Shown here piece after piece: positions 26,332-34,003 of a stretch of DNA of 34,032 nt; position 1 is the stretch's first letter, and each line of letters begins with the position of its first letter. Position numbers and translations under genes: made by a program. The stretch is from assembly GCA_029067205.1 (NCBI GenBank), contig JAIEEY010000378.1, positions 1 to 34,032 of the forward strand, given 5' to 3'. Below the pieces are notes generated by a model. That model was not told where the DNA came from. It saw only the letters and a program-made list of their open reading frames with translations, and did no database searches. This DNA is from Lachnospiraceae bacterium. GTDB lineage: Bacteria; Bacillota; Clostridia; Lachnospirales; Lachnospiraceae.

Positions 26332-26520
26332 ATGCCAGGTGCAGCAGACATAATAAAGGATTATGTGATTGAGTTTTCCAGATTACAGGATTGGATGGTG
26401 CCAATTTAAGAAAGCAATCCAGACACATATGAATCGATGCACAAACGATACATTGAATTAAAAGTTACATTATCCTCGTTGGGTGTTAATCTTGCAGAAA
26501 TAGACAGAATTAAAGAGTAA
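26332..26520 (+). pseudogene. Broken tandem copy of the 60-aa ORF
   Basis: The frame starts at ATG 26332, runs 25 codons (including IEFSRLQDWM), meets TAA at codon 26, then continues in the same frame to the natural end at 26520 (HKRYIELKV, GVNLAEIDRIKE). It aligns to copy 1 along its length with a two-residue difference near the start. Only one stop interrupts it, so inactivation looks recent, or stop readthrough would be needed. Confidence 0.75.
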
Positions 26521-26525
26521 CCGTG

Positions 26526-26574
26526 AAAAGGTGTAAAGTCCTATAGAATGTTGTAAGACTTTACACCTTTTGTG
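26526..26574 (+). terminator. Strong terminator after the small ORFs
   Basis: AAAAGGTGTAAAGTC (26526-26540) pairs perfectly over 15 bp with GACTTTACACCTTTT (26557-26571). The flanking A and T runs make it usable on both strands. Confidence 0.8.
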
Positions 26575-26580
26575 AAATTA

Positions 26581-26611
26581 TAGTAAACGACAAAAGTATT
26601 TGCGTTTACTA
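26581..26611. promoter_or_regulatory. Palindromic operator upstream of the TetR gene
   Basis: TAGTAAACG (26581-26589) and CGTTTACTA (26603-26611) are perfect inverted repeats 13 bases apart, with near-symmetric CAAA/TTTG inside. The position, 30 bases before the regulator start, and the length suit a TetR dimer or dimer pair. Confidence 0.65.
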
Positions 26612-26641
26612 CATATATTAAATAAGAATGGGGTGAGGTAT

Positions 26642-27226
26642 ATGGCGTTCTCAAAAGGAAAAAGAATAGAGGATGAGACAAGCAAGCGGATTGTAGATCT
26701 TGCAGTAAATATTGGCTGCCGGGAGGGGGCGGATGTGCTGACAGTCACAAGGCTTTGCAGGGAGCTCAATTGTGACCGGAGAGTGATCTACAATCGATTT
26801 CGCGACATTGACGAGATCAACATGATTGTAGCACGGCGGTGCAATGAGGAGCTTATGGCGAAAGCGAGGACAGCCATAAACCCACAGGCATCTTTTTATG
26901 ACAATTTCATGGCACTGATTAAAGCTGCATTTGCGTATGTTTACGAAAAAAATGCTAATTTCCAGTACTATACCGCACTCTATAAGGTCACGGATGAAGG
27001 GGTTGGAAATGAGGTTCTCCAGGCTTTGATGAATCTGATCGAAGAGGGGAAATCGACGGGCGATGTGCGCGCAGGGACAGACAGCTACAAAGCAGCGGCG
27101 AATATCTGGATTATTACCACGGGAATCAGTGGCGTGCTGGCGGCGAATGCAAATTATAAGTATCAGGATGGACTGGATACCATGCTGTATGGTATTGAGG
27201 CGGTATTGACCTGTATGAAACCATGA
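26642..27226 (+). CDS. TetR family transcriptional regulator
   Basis: This 194-residue protein has an N-terminal helix-turn-helix (about 14-58: VTRLCRELNCDRRVIYNRF) and an all-helical ligand-binding C-terminus, as in TetR repressors. ATG 26642 follows GGGGTGAGG; an upstream in-frame ATG at 26600 lies inside the palindrome and is rejected. It probably represses itself through the 26581-26611 repeat and perhaps the unknown gene and aldo/keto reductase downstream. The ligand is unknown. Confidence 0.88.
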   Translation: MAFSKGKRIEDETSKRIVDLAVNIGCREGADVLTVTRLCRELNCDRRVIYNRFRDIDEINMIVARRCNEELMAKARTAINPQASFYDNFMALIKAAFAYVYEKNANFQYYTALYKVTDEGVGNEVLQALMNLIEEGKSTGDVRAGTDSYKAAANIWIITTGISGVLAANANYKYQDGLDTMLYGIEAVLTCMKP

Positions 27227-27277
27227 GGATGAAACAAATAGAATTGAAAGCCTGGAGAGAAAAATAGGGATAACAAG

Positions 27278-27967
27278 ATGGAAGGATATCTGGTTTTATT
27301 GGCACGGTATAGTCCCGTATTTGTGGAGCAGGAGTTAATTCCTGAGATTGAGAAAAACTGTGAACAGTTCGGGATCTATTATCCGATGGCATACAATGCT
27401 TTCCGGAAAAATAAATTTGCAGCAGACAGCATGTATTTCCACCATAGCTATGCAGTGGCAGATATACCGACCGGTCGGGAATACGAAGCGATTGCATACA
27501 GTGAGGGTGGGAAAATACAAGAGGATTCCATACAAAAATGCCCTTCAAAGGTGCTATGTTTTTTCACAGCTTTCAGAACTCAACCGTCCGACCAGGCTAT
27601 GCGGGGACATCATGAACTAAGCCTGATCCAGTTCGTGAAGGGATTACCACCCATGATCAATGAGCTGGTTGAGATTACTGAGCGGAAACCGTTGGACGTA
27701 CTGGAACGCAAGAAGATCTATCTGGGTGCGGAAAGTGAATTAAGGAAGTTGGTACTCAGACAAAAGACGGCTGAGGCAGTAGCGGAACTATTGGAGAATA
27801 TCGGCATTATACATGAAGAGGACTATTCCGCGCTGGATGAAGAGAGGACGTCAGAAATTAATAAAATGATAAAAAAAATGGCGGTGGAGAAATATGAGCT
27901 GGAAGAGAGTGATGTGACAGATGTTCTTCATGATGGATTGTTTGTGCTGCATCTGAGGAACAAATAG
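27278..27967 (+). CDS. Hypothetical protein (229 aa)
   Basis: I do not recognise this soluble protein. The first half (1-110) mixes strands and aromatic residues (MYFHHSYAVADIP, CFFTAFRTQP); the second half (115-229) is helical and charged, ending in a possible small winged or helical bundle (SEINKMIKKMAVEKYELEESD). There is no signal peptide, membrane span or metal motif. It starts at ATG 27278 after AGGGA, 51 bases behind the TetR gene and 51 before the aldo/keto reductase, so the three probably share a transcript. A link to the reductase's substrate or to the regulator's ligand is an inference. Confidence 0.75.
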   Translation: MEGYLVLLARYSPVFVEQELIPEIEKNCEQFGIYYPMAYNAFRKNKFAADSMYFHHSYAVADIPTGREYEAIAYSEGGKIQEDSIQKCPSKVLCFFTAFRTQPSDQAMRGHHELSLIQFVKGLPPMINELVEITERKPLDVLERKKIYLGAESELRKLVLRQKTAEAVAELLENIGIIHEEDYSALDEERTSEINKMIKKMAVEKYELEESDVTDVLHDGLFVLHLRNK

Positions 27968-28018
27968 GCATATTTTTACAGATAAACAAGTTAATTATAT
28001 AACAAGGAGGAGAGAACA

Positions 28019-29050
28019 ATGGTGACAGTCAGACTTGGTAATACGGGAATTATCGCGAACAAAAACGGATTTGGTGCACTTCCAATTCAGAGGATTGACG
28101 TTGACAGTGCGGTAAAATTGATTCGCATGGCACTGGATGGGGGCGTGAATTTCTTTGATACAGCGAGGGCGTACAGCGACAGTGAGAAGAAGCTGGGCAT
28201 TGCGTTGGAGGGTGTTGACAGGAGCAAATACTATATTGCGACAAAGACGACAGCCAAGACGGGTGACAAGGTTCTGGAGGATTTGGAGACTTCTCTTGGC
28301 TTGCTGAAAACAGATTATATTGATGTGTACCAGCTGCACTGTGCGCCGAAATGTTTTCGCCCAGGCGACGGGGACGGTGTTTATGACGCGGTGGCAAAAG
28401 CGAAACAGGAAGGGAAAATCAGACATATCGGGATTACAGCGCATCTGCTGAATGTGGCGGAGGAAGCGATTGAGAGTGGACTGTACGAGACGCTGCAGTT
28501 TCCGTTTGCGTACATCTCTTCCGAGAAGGAAATTGCGCTTGTAAAGAAGTGTGAGGAGGCAGGAATGGGCTTTCTCGGCATGAAGGGTCTTGCGGGCGGA
28601 CTGCTCACAAACTCCAGACTCTGCTATTGGTTTGCATGTCAGCATGAGGCAGTGCTGCCGTTGTGGGGCGTTCAAAAGGAATCTGAGCTGGCGGAATTTT
28701 TGTCCTATCAGGAGAAGACACCTGAGATGGACGAGGAGATGAAGGCAACATATGAGAAGGATTTGAAAGAGCTTGCAGGGGATTTCTGCCGTGGCTGCGG
28801 CTATTGCATGCCCTGTCCGAAGGGAATTAAGATCAATAACTGCGCGCGGATTTCACAGCTTCTGCGTCGGTCTCCGTCAGCAAACTGGCTTGGTGAAGAG
28901 TGGCAGGAAGAAATGGCAAAAATCAAGGAATGCCTCCACTGTGGAAAATGTGCGTCCAAGTGCCCCTATGGACTGGACACGCCAAAGCTTCTGGAGAAAA
29001 ACCTTGAGGATTACGAAAATGTATTGGCAGGGAAAGTTTCTGTTAATTAA
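28019..29050 (+). CDS. Aldo/keto reductase with C-terminal Fe-S domain
   Basis: This 343-residue oxidoreductase joins an aldo/keto reductase barrel to a ferredoxin-like tail. The barrel shows the catalytic tetrad Asp47, Tyr52, Lys76 and His107 (DTARAY, ATKT, QLHCA). The tail has CRGCGYCMPCP (Cys257/260/263/266) and CLHCGKCASKCP (Cys305/308/311/315), enough for two [4Fe-4S] clusters. Such proteins are common in strict anaerobes and probably pass electrons between ferredoxin-type carriers and a carbonyl substrate; the substrate is unknown. ATG 28019 follows AAGGAGG. Confidence 0.92.
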   Translation: MVTVRLGNTGIIANKNGFGALPIQRIDVDSAVKLIRMALDGGVNFFDTARAYSDSEKKLGIALEGVDRSKYYIATKTTAKTGDKVLEDLETSLGLLKTDYIDVYQLHCAPKCFRPGDGDGVYDAVAKAKQEGKIRHIGITAHLLNVAEEAIESGLYETLQFPFAYISSEKEIALVKKCEEAGMGFLGMKGLAGGLLTNSRLCYWFACQHEAVLPLWGVQKESELAEFLSYQEKTPEMDEEMKATYEKDLKELAGDFCRGCGYCMPCPKGIKINNCARISQLLRRSPSANWLGEEWQEEMAKIKECLHCGKCASKCPYGLDTPKLLEKNLEDYENVLAGKVSVN

Positions 29051-29069
29051 AAAATATTTCTTTTTCTGG

Positions 29070-29098
29070 TTGAAATTATTTCCAGTGTTGTATATAAT
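29070..29098 (+). promoter_or_regulatory. Sigma-A promoter for the GH13 gene
   Basis: TTGAAA (29070-29075), exactly 17 bases, TATAAT (29093-29098). It predicts a leader of roughly 180 bases. Confidence 0.75.
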
Positions 29099-29103
29099 AA
29101 CAG

Positions 29104-29133
29104 TAAGGCTTCCAAGGAAAGTTGGGAGCCTTA
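29104..29133 (+). promoter_or_regulatory. 5' leader hairpin
   Basis: TAAGGCTTCCAA (29104-29115) pairs with TTGGGAGCCTTA (29122-29133) around GGAAAG, with one G-U pair. It sits at the predicted 5' end of the mRNA and has no T-run, so it is a stabiliser or regulatory fold and not a terminator. Confidence 0.6.
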
Positions 29134-29147
29134 TGAAAAAACAGTTA

Positions 29148-29161
29148 GGAAAACGTTTTCC
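29148..29161. promoter_or_regulatory. LacI/CcpA-type operator in the GH13 leader
   Basis: GGAAAACGTTTTCC is a perfect 14-base palindrome with the central CG and AAACGTTT core typical of LacI-family operators, including MalR and cre sites. It lies about 45 bases after the predicted start of transcription, where a repressor could act as a roadblock. No LacI-family gene is in this window. Confidence 0.65.
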
Positions 29162-29286
29162 AAGAGCGTTTCCGTGAGGCAGGGAAGTTAAGGAACTGTT
29201 CATGAATAGACAAATCAGGATACATATATTTTGGAACAGTTACCAGTGGTTCAGGTATTTTAAAATGGAAAGGAAAAGGTACGAAT

Positions 29287-31059
29287 ATGGAGTTTGCATC
29301 AGTTTATCACAGAACAGTCGATAATTATTGCTACATGCTTGATGAGAATCAGCTGATCATCAATCTCAGGACAGGATATGATGTCAAGGAAGTGAATATT
29401 GTATATGGCGATCCGTTTTCAAACGGGATTTTAGGCGGCGGTGAGGAGTGGACCGGTGAAAAGGCAAGTGTTCCATTTAAGAAACGCCTGAAATACCAGC
29501 TTTGGTGGACAACGACGATCAAACCTGCATTTAAGCGCCTGAAATATTACTTCGAACTGGTGACAGAAACTGAGCGCTGGTATTATTTTGAGGATGGATT
29601 TGTCAGCGAGGAACAGATGCAGATCCAGGGCCGAAGCAGACAGTGTTTTACAATGCCGTGGATGAATCCAATCGATGTCAACAAAGTGCCGGAGTGGGTA
29701 AATGAGACCGTGTGGTATCAGATATTCCCGGAGCGGTTTTGCAACGGGGACGCATCACTGAATCCTGAAAATACAAAGGAATGGAAATACGAGAGTGTTG
29801 GGAATCGTGATTTTTATGGCGGCGACTTAAAGGGCATGACGGACAAGCTTGACTACTTAAAGGATTTGGGAATCACGGGAATCTATACGACTCCGATCAA
29901 TGAAGCACCTTCCAACCATAAATATGACACGACAGAATATGAAAAGATCGACCATAATATTGGTGATTACGAGACCATGAAAAACTTCGTGGAACAGGCG
30001 CACAAACGTGGGATCCGCGTGATGCTTGACGCGGTATTTAATCATAGCGGATATTATTTCAAACCATGGCAGGATGTGTTGGAAAATGGGCGAGATTCCC
30101 AATATTTTGACTGGTTTATGATCAATGAATGGCCGCTGTCTGATCAGCGGGATGCAGCGAGGAAAGGACAGTTATATACATTTGCCTTTTATGATACGAT
30201 GCCAAAGCTCAATACCAACAATCCGGCAGTGCGCGAATATTTGATTGGGGTTGTCTGTGGCTGGGTGAAGAAGTACGATGTGGATGGTATTCGCATGGAC
30301 GTGGCAAACGAAGTATCCCATGTATTTTGTAAGGAACTCAGGAAAGCGCTGAAGGCGATCAAGCCGGATATCTATATCCTTGGTGAGATCTGGCATGATG
30401 CGATGCCATGGCTCAGGGGTGATGAGTACGATTCCGTTATGAATTATCCGCTTGCGGGAAGCATGAAGGACTTTTTCCTGGATAAGAGCCTCACAGGTGA
30501 AGATTTTGAATTCATGGTCAATCGCTGTTATACGAACTATATGCAGCAGACAAATGATGTGCTGTTTAATATGCTTGATTCACATGATACGATCCGTCTC
30601 AGAAATGTGACGAGCGGGCTTGACGAGTACAACTGCCTGTTTGCACTGCTGTTCACGATGCCGGGCAGCACTTGTATCTATTATGGAACGGAGATCGGCA
30701 TGGAGGGCAGCTTTGACCCGGACTGCCGCCGTTGTATGCCATGGACGGATATTGAGCAGGGAAAATACAATGAACAGATTTCCATGACAAAACAACTCAT
30801 AAAGCTTAGGAAACAAGAGCCGCTGATGCGGGAGCGCAACTTCCACTTCCCGGCTGACTATGCAAATCCGAGGGTGGTTCAATTCCAGAAGATGGGCTGG
30901 GGTGAGACGCTCGAGGTGATTGTGAACAGCAGTGAGGCGGACATTGAGGTGATCAAGGACGAGGACAGCAAGATCATGTTCTCCAGACGGCTTGAAGGCG
31001 ATGTGCTCCATGCAAACGGGGTGTGCATCAGGTATCTGAGCAATAAACAGAACATATAA
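29287..31059 (+). CDS. GH13 alpha-glycosidase, neopullulanase/cyclomaltodextrinase type
   Basis: This 590-residue enzyme hydrolyses alpha-glucans. It has an N-terminal CBM34-like domain (about 1-120), which places it in the neopullulanase/maltogenic amylase/cyclomaltodextrinase group, then the barrel with DAVFNH (248-253), GIRMDVAN with nucleophile Asp338, ILGEIWH with acid/base Glu367 and LDSHDT with Asp434, and a short C-terminal beta domain. No signal peptide is visible, so it is cytoplasmic and likely acts on imported maltodextrins or cyclodextrins. The start ATG 29287 has AAGGAAAAGG upstream. Its long leader carries a LacI-type operator. Preference for pullulan, cyclodextrin or linear maltodextrin cannot be read directly. 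Confidence 0.93.
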   Translation: MEFASVYHRTVDNYCYMLDENQLIINLRTGYDVKEVNIVYGDPFSNGILGGGEEWTGEKASVPFKKRLKYQLWWTTTIKPAFKRLKYYFELVTETERWYYFEDGFVSEEQMQIQGRSRQCFTMPWMNPIDVNKVPEWVNETVWYQIFPERFCNGDASLNPENTKEWKYESVGNRDFYGGDLKGMTDKLDYLKDLGITGIYTTPINEAPSNHKYDTTEYEKIDHNIGDYETMKNFVEQAHKRGIRVMLDAVFNHSGYYFKPWQDVLENGRDSQYFDWFMINEWPLSDQRDAARKGQLYTFAFYDTMPKLNTNNPAVREYLIGVVCGWVKKYDVDGIRMDVANEVSHVFCKELRKALKAIKPDIYILGEIWHDAMPWLRGDEYDSVMNYPLAGSMKDFFLDKSLTGEDFEFMVNRCYTNYMQQTNDVLFNMLDSHDTIRLRNVTSGLDEYNCLFALLFTMPGSTCIYYGTEIGMEGSFDPDCRRCMPWTDIEQGKYNEQISMTKQLIKLRKQEPLMRERNFHFPADYANPRVVQFQKMGWGETLEVIVNSSEADIEVIKDEDSKIMFSRRLEGDVLHANGVCIRYLSNKQNI

Positions 31060-31071
31060 TGTGATATTCGG

Positions 31072-31116
31072 AAAAGACCAGTGCCAAAATTTCCCGCGAA
31101 ATGCACTGGTCTTTTT
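31072..31116 (+). terminator. Terminator after the GH13 gene
   Basis: AAAAGACCAGTGC (31072-31084) pairs perfectly with GCACTGGTCTTTT (31103-31115). The loop holds a second small hairpin (ATTTC/GAAAT). Confidence 0.85.
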
Positions 31117-31129
31117 GTGAAGATAGAAT

Positions 31130-31158
31130 TTGCATTCGAACAAAATGTGTGCTATGAT
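31130..31158 (+). promoter_or_regulatory. Promoter for the 82-aa protein gene
   Basis: TTGCAT (31130-31135), 17 bases, TATGAT (31153-31158), followed by AGAGGAGGA before ATG 31191. Confidence 0.65.
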
Positions 31159-31190
31159 ACGATAATAGATACGAAGAGGAGGAATCAGAT

Positions 31191-31439
31191 ATGGCAGTAT
31201 TTAGTGGTTTGGAAGATATGGATGAACTTGAGGCAAAGAAAAGGAATCAGCAGGAGCAGGAAATCGAGGATATTATCAGTATGCTTGACAGCAAGACGGG
31301 GAACGGTGTGAGCCGTATCAAAGTAAATGTGTCAGAGGAGCAGCAGGAGGGTACTGTCAATACACAGTATCATCATGGCCGCTGTGATGTGGGCAGTCCG
31401 TGGGCAAAGGGGACCACCAGAAATTTTGGTTGTGACTGA
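31191..31439 (+). CDS. Small protein with YHHGRCDVGSPWAKG tail
   Basis: This 82-residue protein has an acidic helical N-terminal half (about 5-35, rich in Glu, Lys and Gln) and a Gly/Cys-rich tail, HHGRCDVGSPWAKGT near 61-75, with Cys65 and Cys81. I have an impression of similar tails in other Clostridia but cannot name a family. It has its own promoter and an excellent AGGAGG site, which argues for good expression, and lies 80 bases before hisS. The two-part, leader-plus-core look recalls a modified peptide precursor, but no modifying enzyme is nearby. A metal-binding or RNA-binding small protein is equally possible. Confidence 0.75.
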   Translation: MAVFSGLEDMDELEAKKRNQQEQEIEDIISMLDSKTGNGVSRIKVNVSEEQQEGTVNTQYHHGRCDVGSPWAKGTTRNFGCD

Positions 31440-31519
31440 TCGTGGTGATTTGAGGATAGATATTTGATTGCAAAGCAGTAGTGAATACTGAATTATATAT
31501 TAAGAAATGAGGTACAGTT

Positions 31520-32782
31520 ATGGCACTGAATAAGAAGCCTGTGAACGGCATGAAAGATATCATGCCGGAAGAAATGCAGATACGGGATTATGTGATGAGT
31601 GTGATCAAGGAGACTTACGGAAAATATGGATTTACACCGATGGAAACGCCCTGCATGGAGAATATTGAGAATTTGAGCAGCAAGCAGGGCGGCGAGAACG
31701 AAAAACTGATATTTAAGGTATTGAAGAGGGGAGCACAGCTCAATGTGGAAGCCGCCCAGACAGAAGCAGAGGTCGTTGATTTTGGGATGCGCTATGACCT
31801 GACAGTCCCTCTTGTAAGATATTATGCGAATCATGCAAATGACCTGCCATCACCTTTTAAGGCTCTGCAGATGGGAAATGTATGGAGGGCAGATAAGCCA
31901 CAGAAAGGAAGATACCGCCAGTTTATGCAGTGTGACATTGATATCCTTGGAGAGGAGTCAAATCTTGCAGAGATCGAGCTGATTCTTGCGACGACGACAA
32001 CGCTGGGCAAATTAGGTTTTAAGAATTTTGAGATTCGTATCAATGACAGAAGAATTCTGAAAGCGATGGCCGCTTACAGCAGATTTAACGAGGAGGATTA
32101 TGACAGCATATTCATCACGCTTGATAAGATGGACAAAATCGGAATTGATGGTGTGGAGCGTGAATTGATTGAGGATGGATATGATAGAGAAAGTGTCGAT
32201 AAATACCTTGCGCTATTTAAGGGGATGAACGCGTCCGAAGACATACTTGCATTCATTGAAGAAAAAATGACAGGTTTTCTTGATGACACGGTTAAGACTG
32301 GTTTCCGGGAAATCATCGAGAGTGTCAATGCCACAAAGGGAGATTATTTCAAGCTTGTTTTTGATCCGACATTAGTGAGAGGTATGTCGTACTATACAGG
32401 AACAATATTTGAGATCGCGATGCCGGAATTTGGCGGAAGCTGTGGCGGTGGCGGCAGGTATGACAAGATGGTGGGCAGATTTACAGGAAAAGATGTGCCC
32501 GCATGCGGCTTTTCAATCGGGTTTGAGCGCATTATACTGATTTTGATGGAGAGCGGCTTTAAGGTGCCGGATCAGAGCAGGAAAGTGGCGTATCTGATTG
32601 AGAAAGGTGTATCGGGAGAGGCACTTTGCAATATTATTGCAGAGGCACAAAAAGAGCGGCAAAGCGGTGCACAGGTACTTGTGGCACGCATGAACAAGAA
32701 TAAAAAGTTCCAGAAAGAACAGCTTACCGCTGAGGGATATGAGGAGTTTAAACAATTCTATAGAGAGAGTTTAAAGAATTAA
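31520..32782 (+). CDS. hisS: Histidine--tRNA ligase
   Basis: HisRS charges tRNA-His. This 420-residue class II synthetase shows motif 1 around KYGFTPMETP, motif 2 with FRQF-like GRYRQFMQCDIDILGEE, the HisRS signature RGMSYYTGTIFE (from Arg287), GGGGRYD, and motif 3 GFSIGFERI. The C-terminal anticodon domain (about 335-420) is present in a diverged form that ends KKFQKEQLTAEGYEEF. ATG 31520 has ATGAGGT upstream. There is no T-box structure in the 80 bases before it. aspS, its usual partner, is not adjacent; nth follows 21 bases downstream. Confidence 0.95.
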   Translation: MALNKKPVNGMKDIMPEEMQIRDYVMSVIKETYGKYGFTPMETPCMENIENLSSKQGGENEKLIFKVLKRGAQLNVEAAQTEAEVVDFGMRYDLTVPLVRYYANHANDLPSPFKALQMGNVWRADKPQKGRYRQFMQCDIDILGEESNLAEIELILATTTTLGKLGFKNFEIRINDRRILKAMAAYSRFNEEDYDSIFITLDKMDKIGIDGVERELIEDGYDRESVDKYLALFKGMNASEDILAFIEEKMTGFLDDTVKTGFREIIESVNATKGDYFKLVFDPTLVRGMSYYTGTIFEIAMPEFGGSCGGGGRYDKMVGRFTGKDVPACGFSIGFERIILILMESGFKVPDQSRKVAYLIEKGVSGEALCNIIAEAQKERQSGAQVLVARMNKNKKFQKEQLTAEGYEEFKQFYRESLKN

Positions 32783-32803
32783 CAAGTAACAGGAAAAGCT
32801 AGA

Positions 32804-33454
32804 ATGAAAGTTAAAAACAAAAAGAAAAAGAAGGCACTTGCACTTGAAGTCATAGAGCGTCTCAAAAAGGAGTATCCAGACTCGGATTGTACGCTGGACT
32901 ACAATGAGGCGTGGAAGCTGCTGGTGAGTGTGCGGCTGGCAGCACAGTGCACGGATGCACGAGTGAATGTAGTTGTGAAAGGGCTTTATGAAAAATTTCC
33001 GACGATAGAAGCACTTGCGGATGCCGAGGTAGAGGATATTGAGCGCATCGTGAAGCCATGCGGGCTTGGACACAGCAAAGCGAGGGACATCAGAGCCTGT
33101 ATGAAGATGCTTCGTGACGATTTCGACTGCAGGGTGCCGGATGACTTTGAAACATTGTTGAAACTTCCAGGAGTGGGGAGAAAGAGTGCGAATCTGATTA
33201 TAGGTGATGTGTTTGGCAAACCTGCGATTGTGACAGATACGCACTGTATTCGGCTTACCAATCGTATAGGACTGGTTGATAACATAAAAGAACCTAAAAA
33301 GGTGGAGATGGCCTTGTGGGAGATTATTCCGCCAGAGGAGGGCAATCAACTTTGCCATAGGTTTGTTGACCACGGACGAGAGATTTGTACAGCAAGGAAA
33401 ACTCCTTATTGTGACAGGTGTTGTTTAAGTGATATCTGCAAAAAAAATATTTAA
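32804..33454 (+). CDS. nth: Endonuclease III
   Basis: Endonuclease III is a bifunctional DNA glycosylase/AP lyase for oxidised pyrimidines. The 216-residue protein has the helix-hairpin-helix LPGVGRKSAN (121-130) with catalytic Lys127 and the conserved Asp145 in VTDTH. A [4Fe-4S] site is formed by Cys195, Cys203, Cys206 and Cys212; the first spacing is seven residues where six is usual. The N-terminus is a lysine run (KVKNKKKKK). It is 21 bases after hisS and probably cotranscribed. Confidence 0.95.
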   Translation: MKVKNKKKKKALALEVIERLKKEYPDSDCTLDYNEAWKLLVSVRLAAQCTDARVNVVVKGLYEKFPTIEALADAEVEDIERIVKPCGLGHSKARDIRACMKMLRDDFDCRVPDDFETLLKLPGVGRKSANLIIGDVFGKPAIVTDTHCIRLTNRIGLVDNIKEPKKVEMALWEIIPPEEGNQLCHRFVDHGREICTARKTPYCDRCCLSDICKKNI

Positions 33455-33483
33455 TGCACTTGCGTGTATGCACACAAGTGCAT
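33438..33483 (-). terminator. Bidirectional terminator between nth and comFB
   Basis: A 13-bp stem with one mismatch (33454-33466 / 33471-33483) has loop TATG. On the minus strand it is followed by a long T-run (complement of the A-run 33440-33448), so it is strongest as the end of comFB; on the plus strand it follows nth directly. Confidence 0.75.
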
Positions 33484-33503
33484 AAGGCGTTTTCTGTAAT
33501 ACT

Positions 33504-33773
33504 TCAGTCATGATGAGGATGAGCGCCTATTATATCGATTGCTTTGATGACGGCAGTGAGAATTTCGGTTTTAGCCTGCGTAGATGAGGTATTTAATTTA
33601 TGAAATAACGCACCGGTATTTGTCCTTACATAATTTGGCTTTAATCGGTTGAGTGCGTAGGTTGCCATGTCTAATCGGCATGTCTCGCAAGAACAAATAT
33701 TCGACATTGTGGGAAGCAGTTGATTTAGCTGATTTTCCACATCATCCTCCATGATATTTTTTAAGCCTTCCAT
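33504..33773 (-). CDS. comFB: ComFB-like protein
   Basis: This 89-residue protein matches the ComFB family (late competence development protein): a four-helix fold with a CSCETCRLDMATYALNR segment, Cys27, Cys29 and Cys32, likely zinc-binding, followed by LKPNYVRTNTGALF. Bacillus ComFB is encoded in the comF operon but is dispensable; relatives in cyanobacteria bind cyclic di-nucleotides. An AAAGGAGG site precedes its ATG. It stands alone, opposite to its neighbours. Confidence 0.85.
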   Translation of the reverse strand: MEGLKNIMEDDVENQLNQLLPTMSNICSCETCRLDMATYALNRLKPNYVRTNTGALFHKLNTSSTQAKTEILTAVIKAIDIIGAHPHHD

Positions 33774-33813
33774 ACTGTTGCCTCCTTTGTTATGTTTCGT
33801 TGTGCAATGAATA

Positions 33814-33833
33814 TACTACATATTATGTTAGTA
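33814..33833. promoter_or_regulatory. Imperfect palindrome upstream of comFB
   Basis: TACTACATA and TATGTTAGTA are near-complementary halves. They lie about 45 bases before the comFB start in the likely promoter region. The flanking AT-rich sequence makes this weak. Confidence 0.3.
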
Positions 33834-33946
33834 CAAAATTGTCAGATAATCAATAGAAAATTAATATTTTTTCAGAAATTAGGCAAAGATATAAGTTATT
33901 ACCGTTCACTCTCCCCATAAAAGTAGTGCGAATCGAGCGCCAAAAT

Positions 33947-33968
33947 GCTAAAAGCTTTAGCTTTTTTT
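33947..33968 (+). terminator. Terminator-like hairpin at the window end
   Basis: GCTAAA-AGC-TTTAGC (33947-33961) followed by seven T. No plus-strand gene lies between nth and this point, so it may end a small untranslated transcript or be a by-product of the repeat that follows. Confidence 0.5.
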
Positions 33969-34003
33969 CTTTCGCTTGTTTCCTTTAGCTTTTATCCTTT
34001 AGC
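33956..34003. repeat. 14-bp tandem repeat inside an inverted repeat
   Basis: Units ending TTTAGC or TTTCGC recur every 14 bases: 33962-33975, 33976-33989, 33990-34003, following a partial unit at 33956-33961. The array is bracketed by AAAATGCTAAA (33942-33952) and TTTAGCATTTT (33998-34008), which are exact complements. Confidence 0.65.

Noticed and set aside
29133-29177. 14-codon ORF (MKKQLGKRFPRAFP) in the GH13 leader
   Set aside because: It has a possible GGGAG site, but that site lies inside the leader hairpin, and the palindromic operator accounts for the sequence. Nothing marks it as an attenuator peptide.
31440-31519. T-box or other leader before hisS
   Set aside because: The gap is only 80 bases, and I find no specifier-type stem or terminator.
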